DNA from: Bacillota bacterium
Lineage (GTDB): Bacteria > Bacillota > Clostridia > Lachnospirales > Lachnospiraceae
NCBI GenBank assembly: GCA_023443225.1
Contig: JAEZVF010000047.1
Coordinates: 1-30,201 of the forward strand
Direction: 5' to 3'
DNA: 30,201 bases
Made by a program: the position numbers and the translations under genes. Position 1 is the stretch's first letter; each line of letters begins with the position of its first letter. Positions 8,126-18,513 of this stretch are shown here, in pieces. The notes beneath the pieces were generated by a model. It was not told the origin of the DNA, did no database searches, and saw only the letters and a list, made by a program, of their open reading frames with translations.

Positions 8126-9557
8126 CAATTACTCGAATAGCGAAAGACGGCACATTCTTTCCCTTAAATTCTTTATCAAGAATTCCAAGCTGGGTTTTTA
8201 TAATATTTCGCATTTTGGCTGCCGGACGCAAGCAATACTTCTGGAAATCTTTTGTGCAAATATCGTTAGGCTTACGTACATTCGGAAAAAGGAGTTTCAA
8301 ATAAGCTGTTGCAATTCGTTTTACCGCTTCAGTATCTCTAGTATCCGCATGTTCAGGCACTTCGACTAAACGGTCAACAATAGCACGATAACTGACGTCA
8401 TCACGTAGCAAGTGCAAAATAGAACTAAAATATTCCGAGTTTAGTGCCCAGCCACTGATTTTCAAGTCATCATTCATACGAGGTACATCCCAGCCTTTTA
8501 TGAAACCATGAATTCTGTCTAGCAATGCACTTTCCTGAAACAGCGCTGGAAGCTCAGAAAACATATTCATATACTCATCCATATTATCTTGAGAAATGTT
8601 GCCCAAGAATACTATACCTGCATCTGCCTTTCCTTCATATCCACCAAAATTAAACGTTCCATATTCCATGTATCCCTGCATAATAGAACGCATTTCATTG
8701 ACATCTCCGAAAGTAACCAGCTTTACTTCATCAATAGCAACATAATCATTTCCCATAATAAATCCAGGAACCTTTCTTGCAGCGTCATAGAACATTTTTG
8801 CTCTTGTAATTTTACCACCGTCAGTTAATACACCGTAACGGCTTATATGCCCAAACAGATAAGATTTGCCTGTTCCCTTCGGAGCAAGCTCAATCAGATT
8901 TAACCTCTTTTCAATAAATGGGAGTACTCTGGTAAGCATTGTCAATTTCTGTGTATCATCTTTGTATCCGGCTGCATTATAGTCGATGGCTCCAAGAAGA
9001 ACATCTATCCACTCATCAATTGAAAATTCAGCACGAATATCTTTATAATAGTCAATATCAACCGTATAGGGGCAAAAATTTGTGAAACTAACTAGCTTAA
9101 TCTTTCCTTGTAATTTCATGGTATCGTCAGGCAATCGATAACCTAATTCTACCACCCCCCATGTATCTTTGCCATTTACAAGCTCATCCTTGCAGTCCTC
9201 CCATACGGTGGTTTCAATTAGAGTTTCTTTATTAGTAAGTCCAAAATCGGGCAACGAAAATGTAATCTCTTGATTCTTAATATTAATATCAACAGAAATT
9301 CTCGTAAGAATTTTCACGTGCTCGTTTTCCATAATGATACGATTTTTGATACTTATCCAGTCATCCTTTTTAGGAAGATAAGTCTGGATAAAATCTGAAA
9401 CTTCCTGAATATCAAAATCACCATCTTCATTTTCAAACTTTTTTAGTAGCCAGTCTCTTAAAAAAGACGGGAGGCTTAGTGCTGAGAAAAAATTACTTTT
9501 CTTCAGATCTTTATATACGACCATTTCATCAAAGCATTCGCGTAGTTTATCTGCCAT
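8112..9557 (-). CDS. brxL: BrxL-like AAA+ ATPase, short form lacking a visible Lon protease domain
   Basis: This 481-aa AAA+ protein is of the BREX Lon-related family. Walker A is APKGTGKS at 225-232 and a Walker B-like segment reads DYVAIDEVKL, about 40 residues further on. The order of an N-terminal region, then an AAA+ core followed by a helical lid, matches BrxL. BrxL forms DNA-binding rings and is needed for phage restriction in BREX. Classical BrxL is near 680 aa with a C-terminal Lon-like (S16) domain. Here the protein ends soon after the AAA+ lid and I see no Ser-Lys protease dyad context. No frameshifted continuation follows; the next gene begins in the overlap. The start has AAGGGGG upstream and lies 10 bp after pglZ. 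Confidence 0.82.
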   Translation of the reverse strand: MADKLRECFDEMVVYKDLKKSNFFSALSLPSFLRDWLLKKFENEDGDFDIQEVSDFIQTYLPKKDDWISIKNRIIMENEHVKILTRISVDINIKNQEITFSLPDFGLTNKETLIETTVWEDCKDELVNGKDTWGVVELGYRLPDDTMKLQGKIKLVSFTNFCPYTVDIDYYKDIRAEFSIDEWIDVLLGAIDYNAAGYKDDTQKLTMLTRVLPFIEKRLNLIELAPKGTGKSYLFGHISRYGVLTDGGKITRAKMFYDAARKVPGFIMGNDYVAIDEVKLVTFGDVNEMRSIMQGYMEYGTFNFGGYEGKADAGIVFLGNISQDNMDEYMNMFSELPALFQESALLDRIHGFIKGWDVPRMNDDLKISGWALNSEYFSSILHLLRDDVSYRAIVDRLVEVPEHADTRDTEAVKRIATAYLKLLFPNVRKPNDICTKDFQKYCLRPAAKMRNIIKTQLGILDKEFKGKNVPSFAIRVIDEEN

Positions 9558-9567
9558 GGTAACCCCC

Positions 9568-11844
9568 TTACAAAATGCTGCGCTCAGAAGAGCCTTCTTT
9601 TTTCACTGAAAATTCAAGCTCTGCAACTGGGTTATTATTAGAGAACACTGTCATTTGATAAGTACCTGCAGATTTCACATCTGGCATATGGACCAAATAA
9701 AGATTGTTATCTTCTGGCTCCGCATCATAATACTTATTCTCAAATTTCTTACCATTTATGCATACAGTCACTCCGCCAAGTTTTGTCTTAGAAAACAGCT
9801 GTAACTCAGCCTTCTTTCGGAAACTGATTTCAATTGGCAGTTTAGAGTTGATACTTACTTCAATTTCTCCAGTAATGTAGGTAAGTTCAATAATTGGTAC
9901 AGTCACTTCTTCCAGCGTTGCGCCTCCGTGGACTTCAACACTAGCTTTTCGTCCTCCTTTGAATCTATCATAATTTGCCAATATCCAGAAGCCATTTGCA
10001 TCTGTCGCATATTCAGATTGAACATCCACTTCTTCCCTTGGACAACATCTACCAGAATGTTCTCCTTTTGATACCATCTCCCATTGACACTCGTTCTCAT
10101 TTATCACCGCCAAGCGACTTGCGCCATGATCAGCAATGATGTATGCTCTCTCGATAGAACCAGTTGCCAGCCTATTGCGAATATCGGTTAGTACATCATC
10201 AATAATTTCCAATTCTCGAATAAGATGAACCGGAAGCTTTGTACGACGATAATCAAAACTCTCTTCACCGTGATGTTTAATGTCATCAAGGCGTTTAATA
10301 TCGGGAGCAATATCAATAAAGTCTTCCATAAACTCCTTGTTAAATTTTGTAATTGATGGCAATTCACAACGGCACAGAGAAATATTTGCTATCAAATTTT
10401 TACGCTTACATCTGCTCAAAATGAAACTGAGATACTCGACGCCCATTGCATCAACAAAATATAGTCTGGCACCATTTTTATTAAGACTCTCGATTTTTTC
10501 GGAACGAGGAGAAAGCCAAAGATTGAAGTCTCTATTCTTTGCCTGGTTCTCAACCATCTCCAGAAACTCAGGGTATATTTTATTAATAACTTTTTGATAC
10601 TTGTAATCCTGAAAATACTTATACAGCATCTCGTTTTTAAATCTGTAAGGCTGCAAATAATGATACAAATCCGGATATATATGTGAAAGTATCTGAATAA
10701 CTTCTTCCCGTACAAAATGAGATGCGTATTTGTCGAGCAACTCAAAAACAAACTCTTTTTCCATTCTGCTGAGATCAGTCAAATAATAAATTGCATTTGC
10801 ACCCTTGCCTCGTACCATTTGAAGAAAATCAAGTATTTCTTCATCGGAGCCCCCAAATGCTGCAACCATCTTTTTGCGTTCATCGTATTTATCCCAAAAG
10901 TCAGGATCAGTATAATTAACACTCAAGATGCTGCGATAGATACTACAAACCAGCTTCGTAACCTTACTGGCATTATTAACAGCTTCGCAGAGACACCAGC
11001 TATTACCAGTCCAACCCATTTTTAATGCGATGAAATACAGCCATTTCTTATTTACATCAAAGCCATTCCAATTACCTGCAATCAAGCTCAGATTAGAACT
11101 CATATTGAATTGGTCATTTATCAACGCACCCCAAGAACCAACTTTGCTAACCATATGGAGTGCATAGCCCCACTGCTCATCTGTTCCGAAACTGGCCTTT
11201 AAACCACAAGTTGCAGTATCAAGATTGCATAATATATCGAAAGCATTGATTTCTTCCTTTATTAATAATACTGAATCTGGATAATTGCTCTTATGTTTCT
11301 TCGTTTGCACATAGAGCTTTCCTCCATCCATACTCTCAATAGCCGCTGCAATATTCTGTACTCCCTCAATCACATTAGCATCGGGCGGTGTAGGCATTTC
11401 CGGCAAAGTAAATACCACATCTGGTAAAACTGAATCGTTGCCCTCCACATCATAGACAAGTCGCCTTGCCCTACTATCGTTAAACTGCAAACAGTTTGCG
11501 CATTGATAACAAATAACAACAACATGCCCAACATATGTTTGTGATGCAATATTTTGCAGTTCTTTTGAGAGAATTCGCTCGCTCTGCAATTTTAACTGAG
11601 ATGTTAAACCTATAACGAAGATATTTCCCCCTATTAAAGACAAGTCACTTTGCAGTCCATCCAACTTAGGGTTCTCGTCTTTCTTTGCATAAGAAGCAAT
11701 AGACATAAACAAATTGCTACCCACATTAAAACGTTGTACAATGGCAGACAAGTCATTTGTGTTTTGCACATTAACAAGCCTCGGTGATGTATCATTTGAA
11801 TTTAGATATTTTTCTATCTTTTTAATGCAGTCACCTAAGTTCAC
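9568..11844 (-). CDS. pglZ: PglZ-family alkaline-phosphatase-like BREX protein
   Basis: This 758-aa protein has the PglZ (alkaline phosphatase superfamily) core: ARLYFVDAMGVEYLSF with D465 as a metal ligand, and YIIADHGASRL with ADHG at 571-574. PglZ is the hallmark protein shared by all BREX types; its activity is thought to be a metal-dependent phosphatase/nuclease. The N-terminal half holds a cysteine cluster, C112-x2-C115-x2-C118, that may bind metal. The C-terminal region (about 650-758) looks like a beta-rich immunoglobulin-type domain. Translation starts at GTG, with GAGGTG upstream. The gene lies 11 bp after brxC and 10 bp before brxL. Confidence 0.87.
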   Translation of the reverse strand: MNLGDCIKKIEKYLNSNDTSPRLVNVQNTNDLSAIVQRFNVGSNLFMSIASYAKKDENPKLDGLQSDLSLIGGNIFVIGLTSQLKLQSERILSKELQNIASQTYVGHVVVICYQCANCLQFNDSRARRLVYDVEGNDSVLPDVVFTLPEMPTPPDANVIEGVQNIAAAIESMDGGKLYVQTKKHKSNYPDSVLLIKEEINAFDILCNLDTATCGLKASFGTDEQWGYALHMVSKVGSWGALINDQFNMSSNLSLIAGNWNGFDVNKKWLYFIALKMGWTGNSWCLCEAVNNASKVTKLVCSIYRSILSVNYTDPDFWDKYDERKKMVAAFGGSDEEILDFLQMVRGKGANAIYYLTDLSRMEKEFVFELLDKYASHFVREEVIQILSHIYPDLYHYLQPYRFKNEMLYKYFQDYKYQKVINKIYPEFLEMVENQAKNRDFNLWLSPRSEKIESLNKNGARLYFVDAMGVEYLSFILSRCKRKNLIANISLCRCELPSITKFNKEFMEDFIDIAPDIKRLDDIKHHGEESFDYRRTKLPVHLIRELEIIDDVLTDIRNRLATGSIERAYIIADHGASRLAVINENECQWEMVSKGEHSGRCCPREEVDVQSEYATDANGFWILANYDRFKGGRKASVEVHGGATLEEVTVPIIELTYITGEIEVSINSKLPIEISFRKKAELQLFSKTKLGGVTVCINGKKFENKYYDAEPEDNNLYLVHMPDVKSAGTYQMTVFSNNNPVAELEFSVKKEGSSERSIL

Positions 11845-11855
11845 AGTGCTTCACC

Positions 11856-14800
11856 TCATTTCCCTTTGATAATTTCTATTCCAACCGTCATATTATCTTT
11901 AATTAAGTCTTTCAAATAACGCTTAACCTCCGAGATGTCCATACTGTCAATTTTCTCAAGTGCTTTATCACATCCACCCTGATTGTATTTAGCCTCAGCC
12001 ATCTGCTTCAGTTTCTTATCAACCTCAGGTAAACCGAGCCACTCATAAGGATCTGCCGTAATAACACGACTCAGATAACTCTTAATCTCATTAATGTCAG
12101 GCAACATCACGGAGTATCCTTTAATGATAGTAGAACGGAACGCTTTGTCTCGCTCTTCGGGATATCGCAACCTGTCAAAGAATGTAGCAGACTCCAAGTA
12201 TTCAATTGCCTTATCTATAGCAGTTGCATCTGGCTTTTGACGATTCACCGCACTAAATGCAACTTTTGCAGCTTGCATCTGGTCATCATCGATCATACAG
12301 AGTATCGGCATTTTATATTCTTTAGACCATGCTATTGGGGATACCGTCCCTGTCCTATCAAGCCAAAGTTTCTTCAGTTTGGCACTTCCACGGGCGGTAT
12401 TGAACTCGGCCACCTTGAATTCTACTAAATTTAAATAATCTGCCTTTTCACGGTTGAAGCAGTTCATCGGAAGAGTCTTATATAGTTCATTAATCTCGTC
12501 GTTAGTAAAATCATGTGGCTCAATATAGAAAGCACAGACCTTCTTAAACACGTCTATCTGATTGCTATAGAATTCTTTAAATGCAGAAATATTCATAGTG
12601 AGCAGATCATAGAATTTCTGCTTCTGTGAATCCAACAGCGCTCCAGTCTTCTTAATGCTATACAGTAATTCCAAGAAGTCTCCAATGCCTTCCAAGTAAT
12701 TCTTAGCAGCCGGGTAAGACATACGGATATAGCTACACTTATCGCACCACTCATTAATTGTGCTTCTAAAAGAAATCGTCTTAGAAATCACCTTATTGCT
12801 TTCAGCTATAATATGATATTCAAGAATAACTTCTCTAATTTTCTGCTGAGCAGTCTCCTTATTCCATACCCAGTTTGCCGCGTCTGCATCAAATTTGCCT
12901 TTCAACACATTAATATATTGACCATTATCGCCGACTTCTTCCGAAAGCTGCAGCAGAACACCATCTTCAAATTCTTCCAGATAGGTTTTCATACCTTCTG
13001 TGCACTTATCCCTCGTCAGAATAGATTTCAGGTCTGCGGCCAAATCATAATTCTGAATACACAATTTACCAATATCCATAGCAATGTCACTGTCGGTTTG
13101 TCCACTGCCCATATTTTGACTGTTAGCAATACCACTAAACAAATCAATCAGTTGACCAACCAACTTTGTGTCGGTTTTAAAGATAGATGTGGCAAGTACA
13201 TATTTTAAGCTCCAAATTGGGAATGTCAGCTTCTTCATTTCGTTACGAATTCGCTCACGAGTTTGTTCAACATTTGTACATTGGTTAATCGGAATGTCAA
13301 AAATAAGAGAAGATGTCTCATTGAATGATTTCTCCTCGCTGGTGAGCATCACAATATATTTATCACGGTAGCGCGGATTTGGAGTGTTCTGAAGCGCAAT
13401 AACCTCAGACACCATTTCTTTCAATTTTTCAACTGTCAGAGCATCATTAGTCAATCCGTCACTCCAGCTATAGGTACTATCGACATACTCCTTCAACACA
13501 AATCCCATTACAAATGCTGTCAAATTGCAAGGTAAAAAGCCAAAAGGAGCCACCTTCAAATCGTCATATATGCGAGCAATAGAAACACGCCCTTCGTTCT
13601 TGAAAGCTGTCTCAACAGTGGAAATCACCTGAAGTTTTATTTTAGAAACAAGTAAATAGGGTTTTGCTTGCCAATAGGGCTTTGCACCATCTTCCTGCTT
13701 CCAAGCATCCTCTCCGATATAATTCTCCAATTTGGTTTGGGGATTTCCAGACAAAAAAGTACCCTTAGTAATTTCAGTGGCCCCATACTCAACACCGGAT
13801 TTTAGCGAATTTGCAACCCACATAGTATCGATAACAGACGCTCCAGTCTCAAGGCTATTTTCAAAACGCTTCTTGTTTATTTCAGCTAGAGATACGCACA
13901 AATGTTCAACTGAAGTAACTCTCTCAGTCACTACATGGCAGTCTTCTTCTGTATAAGAGATGATGAATTCACCGTTCGCAATACGATTTTTCCACTTTTT
14001 CAAAACTTCCTTTGCATTCTGTTCATACTGAGAAGCAAGTGCATTGTCTTTGCCTCTCTGATATTGAGCATTTGCCATAGCCTCAACATACTGGTCTAAT
14101 GTATCTTTACCCAACGGAGAAATAGAGGCATCAATAAATATCATATGATAGCTTGCATCGTTTACGAATCCTTCAATCATTTTGGAAATCGTGGCACTTT
14201 CACAATCATCCTTTGCAAGAGCTATGACCACAATAATTTTTCCGGTCATATTTGTCTCCTGATTCCTCAACGTGTTAATAGTGCTACGGAAGTCAGTTGA
14301 TGAAACAAATTTGGTGACATAGCGCAATTTCAAAGCACCACCAAGAGTAATTGCTTCAGAAATTTTACCTTCGTCAATGAGTGCAGATGTTGTCTTTTTT
14401 TGAATATCTTCCTTCAAATTTTCGATGGCAGACATATCACCAGCATTAATCAAAGCTGAAAACTGATACCTATTACCGCCAAGTGGTTTATGGTACAAGA
14501 TTTCATCTCTGCAGAGTTTTTCTGCAATACGACCAGCCGCACCAATATCCAAATCAGAACCTTCAAAAGCATTGTTAACATTTTTCTCATCCGGAATGAA
14601 AAGTTCAACTGTATCACCCACCTTCTGAGAAATAGCCTGAAGCAGAAGAATGGTCTTCAAAACGCGCTGTTCATCTGTCGTAAGTTGTTTGGTAGTCGCG
14701 CGGAAATAGCAGTCGAGAATTGATCGAATATCTGCAGACAAATATTCCTTTCCTTTCTCGTAGAAGAAATCCCACAGCATATCTACCGTAAGTAGAGGAT

Positions 14801-16082
14801 TATCATCCACAGGACTACAATTATCAATAAACCACTGAAAACCCTTGATTTCATCTCCACGATCATTTTTGATAAAGTCAAACATACTGCGCTGGTTAGA
14901 ATCAAACGCAGAAGATATATGCTTCAACAATAAAGCTGCGTATGGATGAATTGGCAAAATATTTTTAAGTTCACTATCGGAAATATTGGCTTTTGTCTTT
15001 ACTAACTTACGAGATTCCTTTGTACGATCATAAAGCTCTTCGGCAGTTTCCTCCCAGTCTTCCATCACAACAGGGTCTTCGTTCTTAACCATTGCTGTAC
15101 CCATTAGTCGAAATGCCATGTTTTCCGGCAGGGTAATATTGCAGGTTGGTTTTATAAATCTATCTAAAATACGTTTCTGATCTTTATCGGTGTCGTTAAA
15201 GAGTCCTGCACTCTTATGAGTAACAATAATCATGTAGAACGGATCCGTTGCACTAATTTCAACAATCTGCTGAAAACCAGTCAGCGCTTTCAGATTATTC
15301 TCGAAGTAATTTGTGAACTCATCCCAAATAAATACAATGGCCTTCAGGTCATTTCCCCTAATGACATCATTAATCCACTGAACCAATCCATTAACGTTAA
15401 GAGAAAGAGCTTTAAAATGATTCTCTTCTCCTAGTTTTGTAACCTTACTCATTAACGTAACCAAAGCATCGCCTGTATAAGACTGTAATTTTTCTATAAT
15501 AACATCAACATTGTCACCACCAAACAATTCAGAATATTTTTCTTGAATCAGGCTATTAATAGCATCTTTAGCCCACGACTGAGACAACCATTTAATCGCT
15601 GCTTCTCTTAGGGCACTGTTGCCCTTGTTCTTAATCCCGTTTTCAATAAGGGCTTGCTCAATACTTTCCTGTATTGCAAACACAAGACTATTATCACCAT
15701 AGATGTTGGAAGAACCATATCTATGGACAGTAATAATTTTCTTGTTGTCATCTTTCAAGCGCTGTAATTGATTGCATAAGTCATTGCTAAGCTGTTCCGG
15801 ATACTTTCCAAAATACGTACGAGTGTCCTCTTCAGAAGCATCTAACAACTTCTTTAATGTAAGTACGGCATGAGATTTACCCGTACCATAAGCACCCTCG
15901 ACCCAAAGGGATAATTTTTGCTGGCGGGAGAGAACACTGACAGCGTCCTTAATCAGCTTAACAAATGTCTCATGAGGATAGAATTTTTTCCACAAGTCAG
16001 GATATTTCTTTATTTCAGCCTCATTGACCTGCGGAAAGTATTCCGGGTCTATGTCAAAGTAGTGTCGATAGTTATCTAACAT
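11856..16082 (-). CDS. brxC: BrxC/PglY-type large ATPase of BREX
   Basis: This 1408-aa P-loop ATPase has Walker A GAYGTGKS at 63-70 and Walker B VFIWDEF at 250-256. The N-terminus, with an FDIDPEYFPQVN segment, and the very long helical remainder are those of BrxC/PglY (DUF6079-like) proteins. These are the largest conserved subunit of BREX and probably act as an oligomeric motor or scaffold. The start codon has a near-perfect AAGGAGG 8 bp upstream, and the gene follows brxP after 14 bp. Both nucleotide-binding motifs are intact and I see no break. Confidence 0.87.
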   Translation of the reverse strand: MLDNYRHYFDIDPEYFPQVNEAEIKKYPDLWKKFYPHETFVKLIKDAVSVLSRQQKLSLWVEGAYGTGKSHAVLTLKKLLDASEEDTRTYFGKYPEQLSNDLCNQLQRLKDDNKKIITVHRYGSSNIYGDNSLVFAIQESIEQALIENGIKNKGNSALREAAIKWLSQSWAKDAINSLIQEKYSELFGGDNVDVIIEKLQSYTGDALVTLMSKVTKLGEENHFKALSLNVNGLVQWINDVIRGNDLKAIVFIWDEFTNYFENNLKALTGFQQIVEISATDPFYMIIVTHKSAGLFNDTDKDQKRILDRFIKPTCNITLPENMAFRLMGTAMVKNEDPVVMEDWEETAEELYDRTKESRKLVKTKANISDSELKNILPIHPYAALLLKHISSAFDSNQRSMFDFIKNDRGDEIKGFQWFIDNCSPVDDNPLLTVDMLWDFFYEKGKEYLSADIRSILDCYFRATTKQLTTDEQRVLKTILLLQAISQKVGDTVELFIPDEKNVNNAFEGSDLDIGAAGRIAEKLCRDEILYHKPLGGNRYQFSALINAGDMSAIENLKEDIQKKTTSALIDEGKISEAITLGGALKLRYVTKFVSSTDFRSTINTLRNQETNMTGKIIVVIALAKDDCESATISKMIEGFVNDASYHMIFIDASISPLGKDTLDQYVEAMANAQYQRGKDNALASQYEQNAKEVLKKWKNRIANGEFIISYTEEDCHVVTERVTSVEHLCVSLAEINKKRFENSLETGASVIDTMWVANSLKSGVEYGATEITKGTFLSGNPQTKLENYIGEDAWKQEDGAKPYWQAKPYLLVSKIKLQVISTVETAFKNEGRVSIARIYDDLKVAPFGFLPCNLTAFVMGFVLKEYVDSTYSWSDGLTNDALTVEKLKEMVSEVIALQNTPNPRYRDKYIVMLTSEEKSFNETSSLIFDIPINQCTNVEQTRERIRNEMKKLTFPIWSLKYVLATSIFKTDTKLVGQLIDLFSGIANSQNMGSGQTDSDIAMDIGKLCIQNYDLAADLKSILTRDKCTEGMKTYLEEFEDGVLLQLSEEVGDNGQYINVLKGKFDADAANWVWNKETAQQKIREVILEYHIIAESNKVISKTISFRSTINEWCDKCSYIRMSYPAAKNYLEGIGDFLELLYSIKKTGALLDSQKQKFYDLLTMNISAFKEFYSNQIDVFKKVCAFYIEPHDFTNDEINELYKTLPMNCFNREKADYLNLVEFKVAEFNTARGSAKLKKLWLDRTGTVSPIAWSKEYKMPILCMIDDDQMQAAKVAFSAVNRQKPDATAIDKAIEYLESATFFDRLRYPEERDKAFRSTIIKGYSVMLPDINEIKSYLSRVITADPYEWLGLPEVDKKLKQMAEAKYNQGGCDKALEKIDSMDISEVKRYLKDLIKDNMTVGIEIIKGK

Positions 16083-16096
16083 TAACGCTTTCCTCC

Positions 16097-18508
16097 TTAG
16101 AATAATACTAGCACATCTGCTGATGTCTTATCACTCTCCAAGTTAATATTGTCAAGGTCAAGAGTAAATGTGGCGTTTATATATTCTGGATAGTTGATTG
16201 TCAAACCATTGAGAATCTTCTCCATTTGATCACGATCAAGTCCAAAAATTTTAGTCGGACTGATGCCATCGCTGTCGATCTCGTGGTTTAACAGTCGAGT
16301 CAGCGTGAACTGGTAATAATCACCGCAAGCCTCTGCAAATTTGTACAGTGAATAAAGAATGACGCGAGGGTCCGGATTATTCCAAGCTACTCTTTGCAAC
16401 GTATTTAAAGTTATTCGCTCCGCTCCAGAAGCTGTGACCTTTTCAGTGACATCAACGGAGGCAAAAATACGATCTCGCCCAAGAGGTGTCTTACTTAAAA
16501 TGATTTTAATAGAATCAACAATATTTCTCTTCCCCAAGCCCTCAATATCATTTTCCATTACATCAGAAAGCATGAATTTAATGCTGTCAGGGTTATAAAT
16601 CGTGTCCATCTCAAAATTGGTTACAAACCAATTAAACGCAGGGGTGTAAACCAAATTGGACAGAATCAGTGCCCAAGAATTCTGTGAATCGCTTCCGAGC
16701 TTAATAACTGCTAAAGCAAGTGCAGTAGGAAGGCACTTTGTATATTTGTCACCGTCAGCCTTCTTACTAAACTCAACAATATTTGCATCCTTTAGGAAAG
16801 TCAAGAAAGCATCCTTTTTCTTATTAGGAACCTGCCCATCTCCATCGGTAATCCAGAAATCAACACCTCCTTCGTATTTTGCAAAAATGTTGAGCCATTG
16901 CTCTCTTACTCCAAAACTATAATACCTGTCTAAACCTGCCATTTTTTTCCCCTCCGTAATCTTATTCCTTATCGAGTTGTACCTAAGACAATGACCATGC
17001 ACATCGTGACACTTATAGCAGTGCACACAATCATCCCCGATGATAAGACCATTTTTCATATTAATACATTTATTTTTGCATTCGGCTTCACATACTCCAC
17101 AGCCAACACAATAAAGCGATTTAATAATTACGCTGCGAAAAAGTGACTGAAATTTAATATCGTCTTTACTATTAAGGCAATTCGGTAACTTAAATACGAT
17201 TCTATCTTGCATTTCTTCTACAGTAACTGTGTATAGCTTGTCTGCGAAACAAATCACAAATTCAGTTTCAGAAACCTGATTTAAATTTCCTATGGTTTTT
17301 GCCCATTGAATCCAGTTTATTCTTTCCGAAAATACATTAATCACTGGAGTTTTTCCTTCAGACTTCACTTCAAACTTATCTTGTCCAAAGTTGAGTTCTC
17401 GACCGGTTTTCCTCGTTCGCCAATAACCAGCATCTATAAAAGCCTGCATTTCAGAGGTACTATAATTTGTTTTCCCACTGGTAGAAGCAATCTTTTTCAA
17501 ATAGGCATCTACTTCATCTGTATAAGACATCCTTTTAACATATTCATGTTTTCCAGATGAATTAGGACATACCAAGCATCCTGCTCGTGTATTACCCTTT
17601 AGGTAAGCTTCGTTTAAATACAATTGATTTGCGTAAATATACAAAAATAATTCTGCAGAATTCCACTCAAGTATCGCATGACAGCTAAATTGTCCTTGAT
17701 GCTTTTGACCTTCGCTAATATCACCATACTCACTTCTTGCAAGGCTTTCAGCTGCTCTTATACCTGTAAATGCCATTCCTGTAAAATTATAATCACCAGT
17801 AAGTTCTCGAAGCAGAATAATCTGTGGCGATGTCTTATGAGTACTGCAACACCACCTATTAGATGTGGAAGGTGGCCCAAAGCAAGACCATGTCTGCATA
17901 GGTAATGCCTTTGATTTTGCTCTATAAAAATCTATTCCCTTTCGCTTACAGTCTTCCTGTATTTTTTCTACAACATCATATGTATCCGGGAATTCCATTC
18001 GTGTATCGCCAAACAGAACTTTAAAGGCATTGTGTGGTAGTGCGCGCTGCACAATATCGAGCACAACAACACTATCTTTTCCACCGCTAAAAGCTACATA
18101 AAATACATCGACTTTATTTTGGTATTCAATGTATGTGTTATAAACTTTTTTTATCGTGTCCTGAGCCAAACCCTCAAGTAAACTTTTGTTCTTATCAATC
18201 ATAGTGGGAATATCCACAAATCTTAAAGAAGCACCATTAGGCTCTGGTTCTTCAATTATGACAAGTTCTGGCTTAGTATAACAGGAACCTCCTTTTGTCA
18301 TTGCCACCTTTCGTCCACGATAAAAGTAATTATTCGATTCCGCCCACATATATGGATATGCGTCATCTTTTGCATAGTTCCAAAACTGGTCAAAGCCAAG
18401 TAAATCCAGTTCTTTATAGTAAACAGGTCGAGGCTCTTTACTAAATTGCAGAGGAGAACTGGTTAACAGGATCCCTCCTGTATCAGCGTCCCATTCGTAA
18501 GAATACAT
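16097..18508 (-). CDS. brxP: BrxP: PAPS-reductase/DndC-like protein with Fe-S motifs and DUF4007-like C-terminus
   Basis: This 803-aa multidomain protein has a PP-loop SGGKDS at 141-146 and typical downstream elements: FGDTRMEFPDT at 166-176, a CC pair at 220-221, GIRAAES at 249-255 and C311-x2-C314. This is the PAPS reductase/ATP-pyrophosphatase fold shared with DndC and SspD. Next comes a ferredoxin-like region with C467, C470, C473, C477, C481 and C494, C497, C500, C507, able to hold one or two 4Fe-4S clusters. The last 280 residues resemble DUF4007, a domain known from phosphorothioation-linked proteins; this match is from memory. BrxP defines type 4 BREX. With the desulfurase in the operon it probably activates DNA with ATP and inserts sulfur. 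It starts 5 bp after the upstream gene, with AAGGA close to the ATG. Confidence 0.85.
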   Translation of the reverse strand: MYSYEWDADTGGILLTSSPLQFSKEPRPVYYKELDLLGFDQFWNYAKDDAYPYMWAESNNYFYRGRKVAMTKGGSCYTKPELVIIEEPEPNGASLRFVDIPTMIDKNKSLLEGLAQDTIKKVYNTYIEYQNKVDVFYVAFSGGKDSVVVLDIVQRALPHNAFKVLFGDTRMEFPDTYDVVEKIQEDCKRKGIDFYRAKSKALPMQTWSCFGPPSTSNRWCCSTHKTSPQIILLRELTGDYNFTGMAFTGIRAAESLARSEYGDISEGQKHQGQFSCHAILEWNSAELFLYIYANQLYLNEAYLKGNTRAGCLVCPNSSGKHEYVKRMSYTDEVDAYLKKIASTSGKTNYSTSEMQAFIDAGYWRTRKTGRELNFGQDKFEVKSEGKTPVINVFSERINWIQWAKTIGNLNQVSETEFVICFADKLYTVTVEEMQDRIVFKLPNCLNSKDDIKFQSLFRSVIIKSLYCVGCGVCEAECKNKCINMKNGLIIGDDCVHCYKCHDVHGHCLRYNSIRNKITEGKKMAGLDRYYSFGVREQWLNIFAKYEGGVDFWITDGDGQVPNKKKDAFLTFLKDANIVEFSKKADGDKYTKCLPTALALAVIKLGSDSQNSWALILSNLVYTPAFNWFVTNFEMDTIYNPDSIKFMLSDVMENDIEGLGKRNIVDSIKIILSKTPLGRDRIFASVDVTEKVTASGAERITLNTLQRVAWNNPDPRVILYSLYKFAEACGDYYQFTLTRLLNHEIDSDGISPTKIFGLDRDQMEKILNGLTINYPEYINATFTLDLDNINLESDKTSADVLVLF

Positions 18509-18513
18509 CTTCC

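Noticed and set aside
16097..18508. A classical Dnd (DndBCDE) phosphorothioation locus
   Set aside because: The DndC-like protein is longer and no DndB, DndD or DndE is present. BrxC, PglZ and BrxL place it in BREX type 4 instead.
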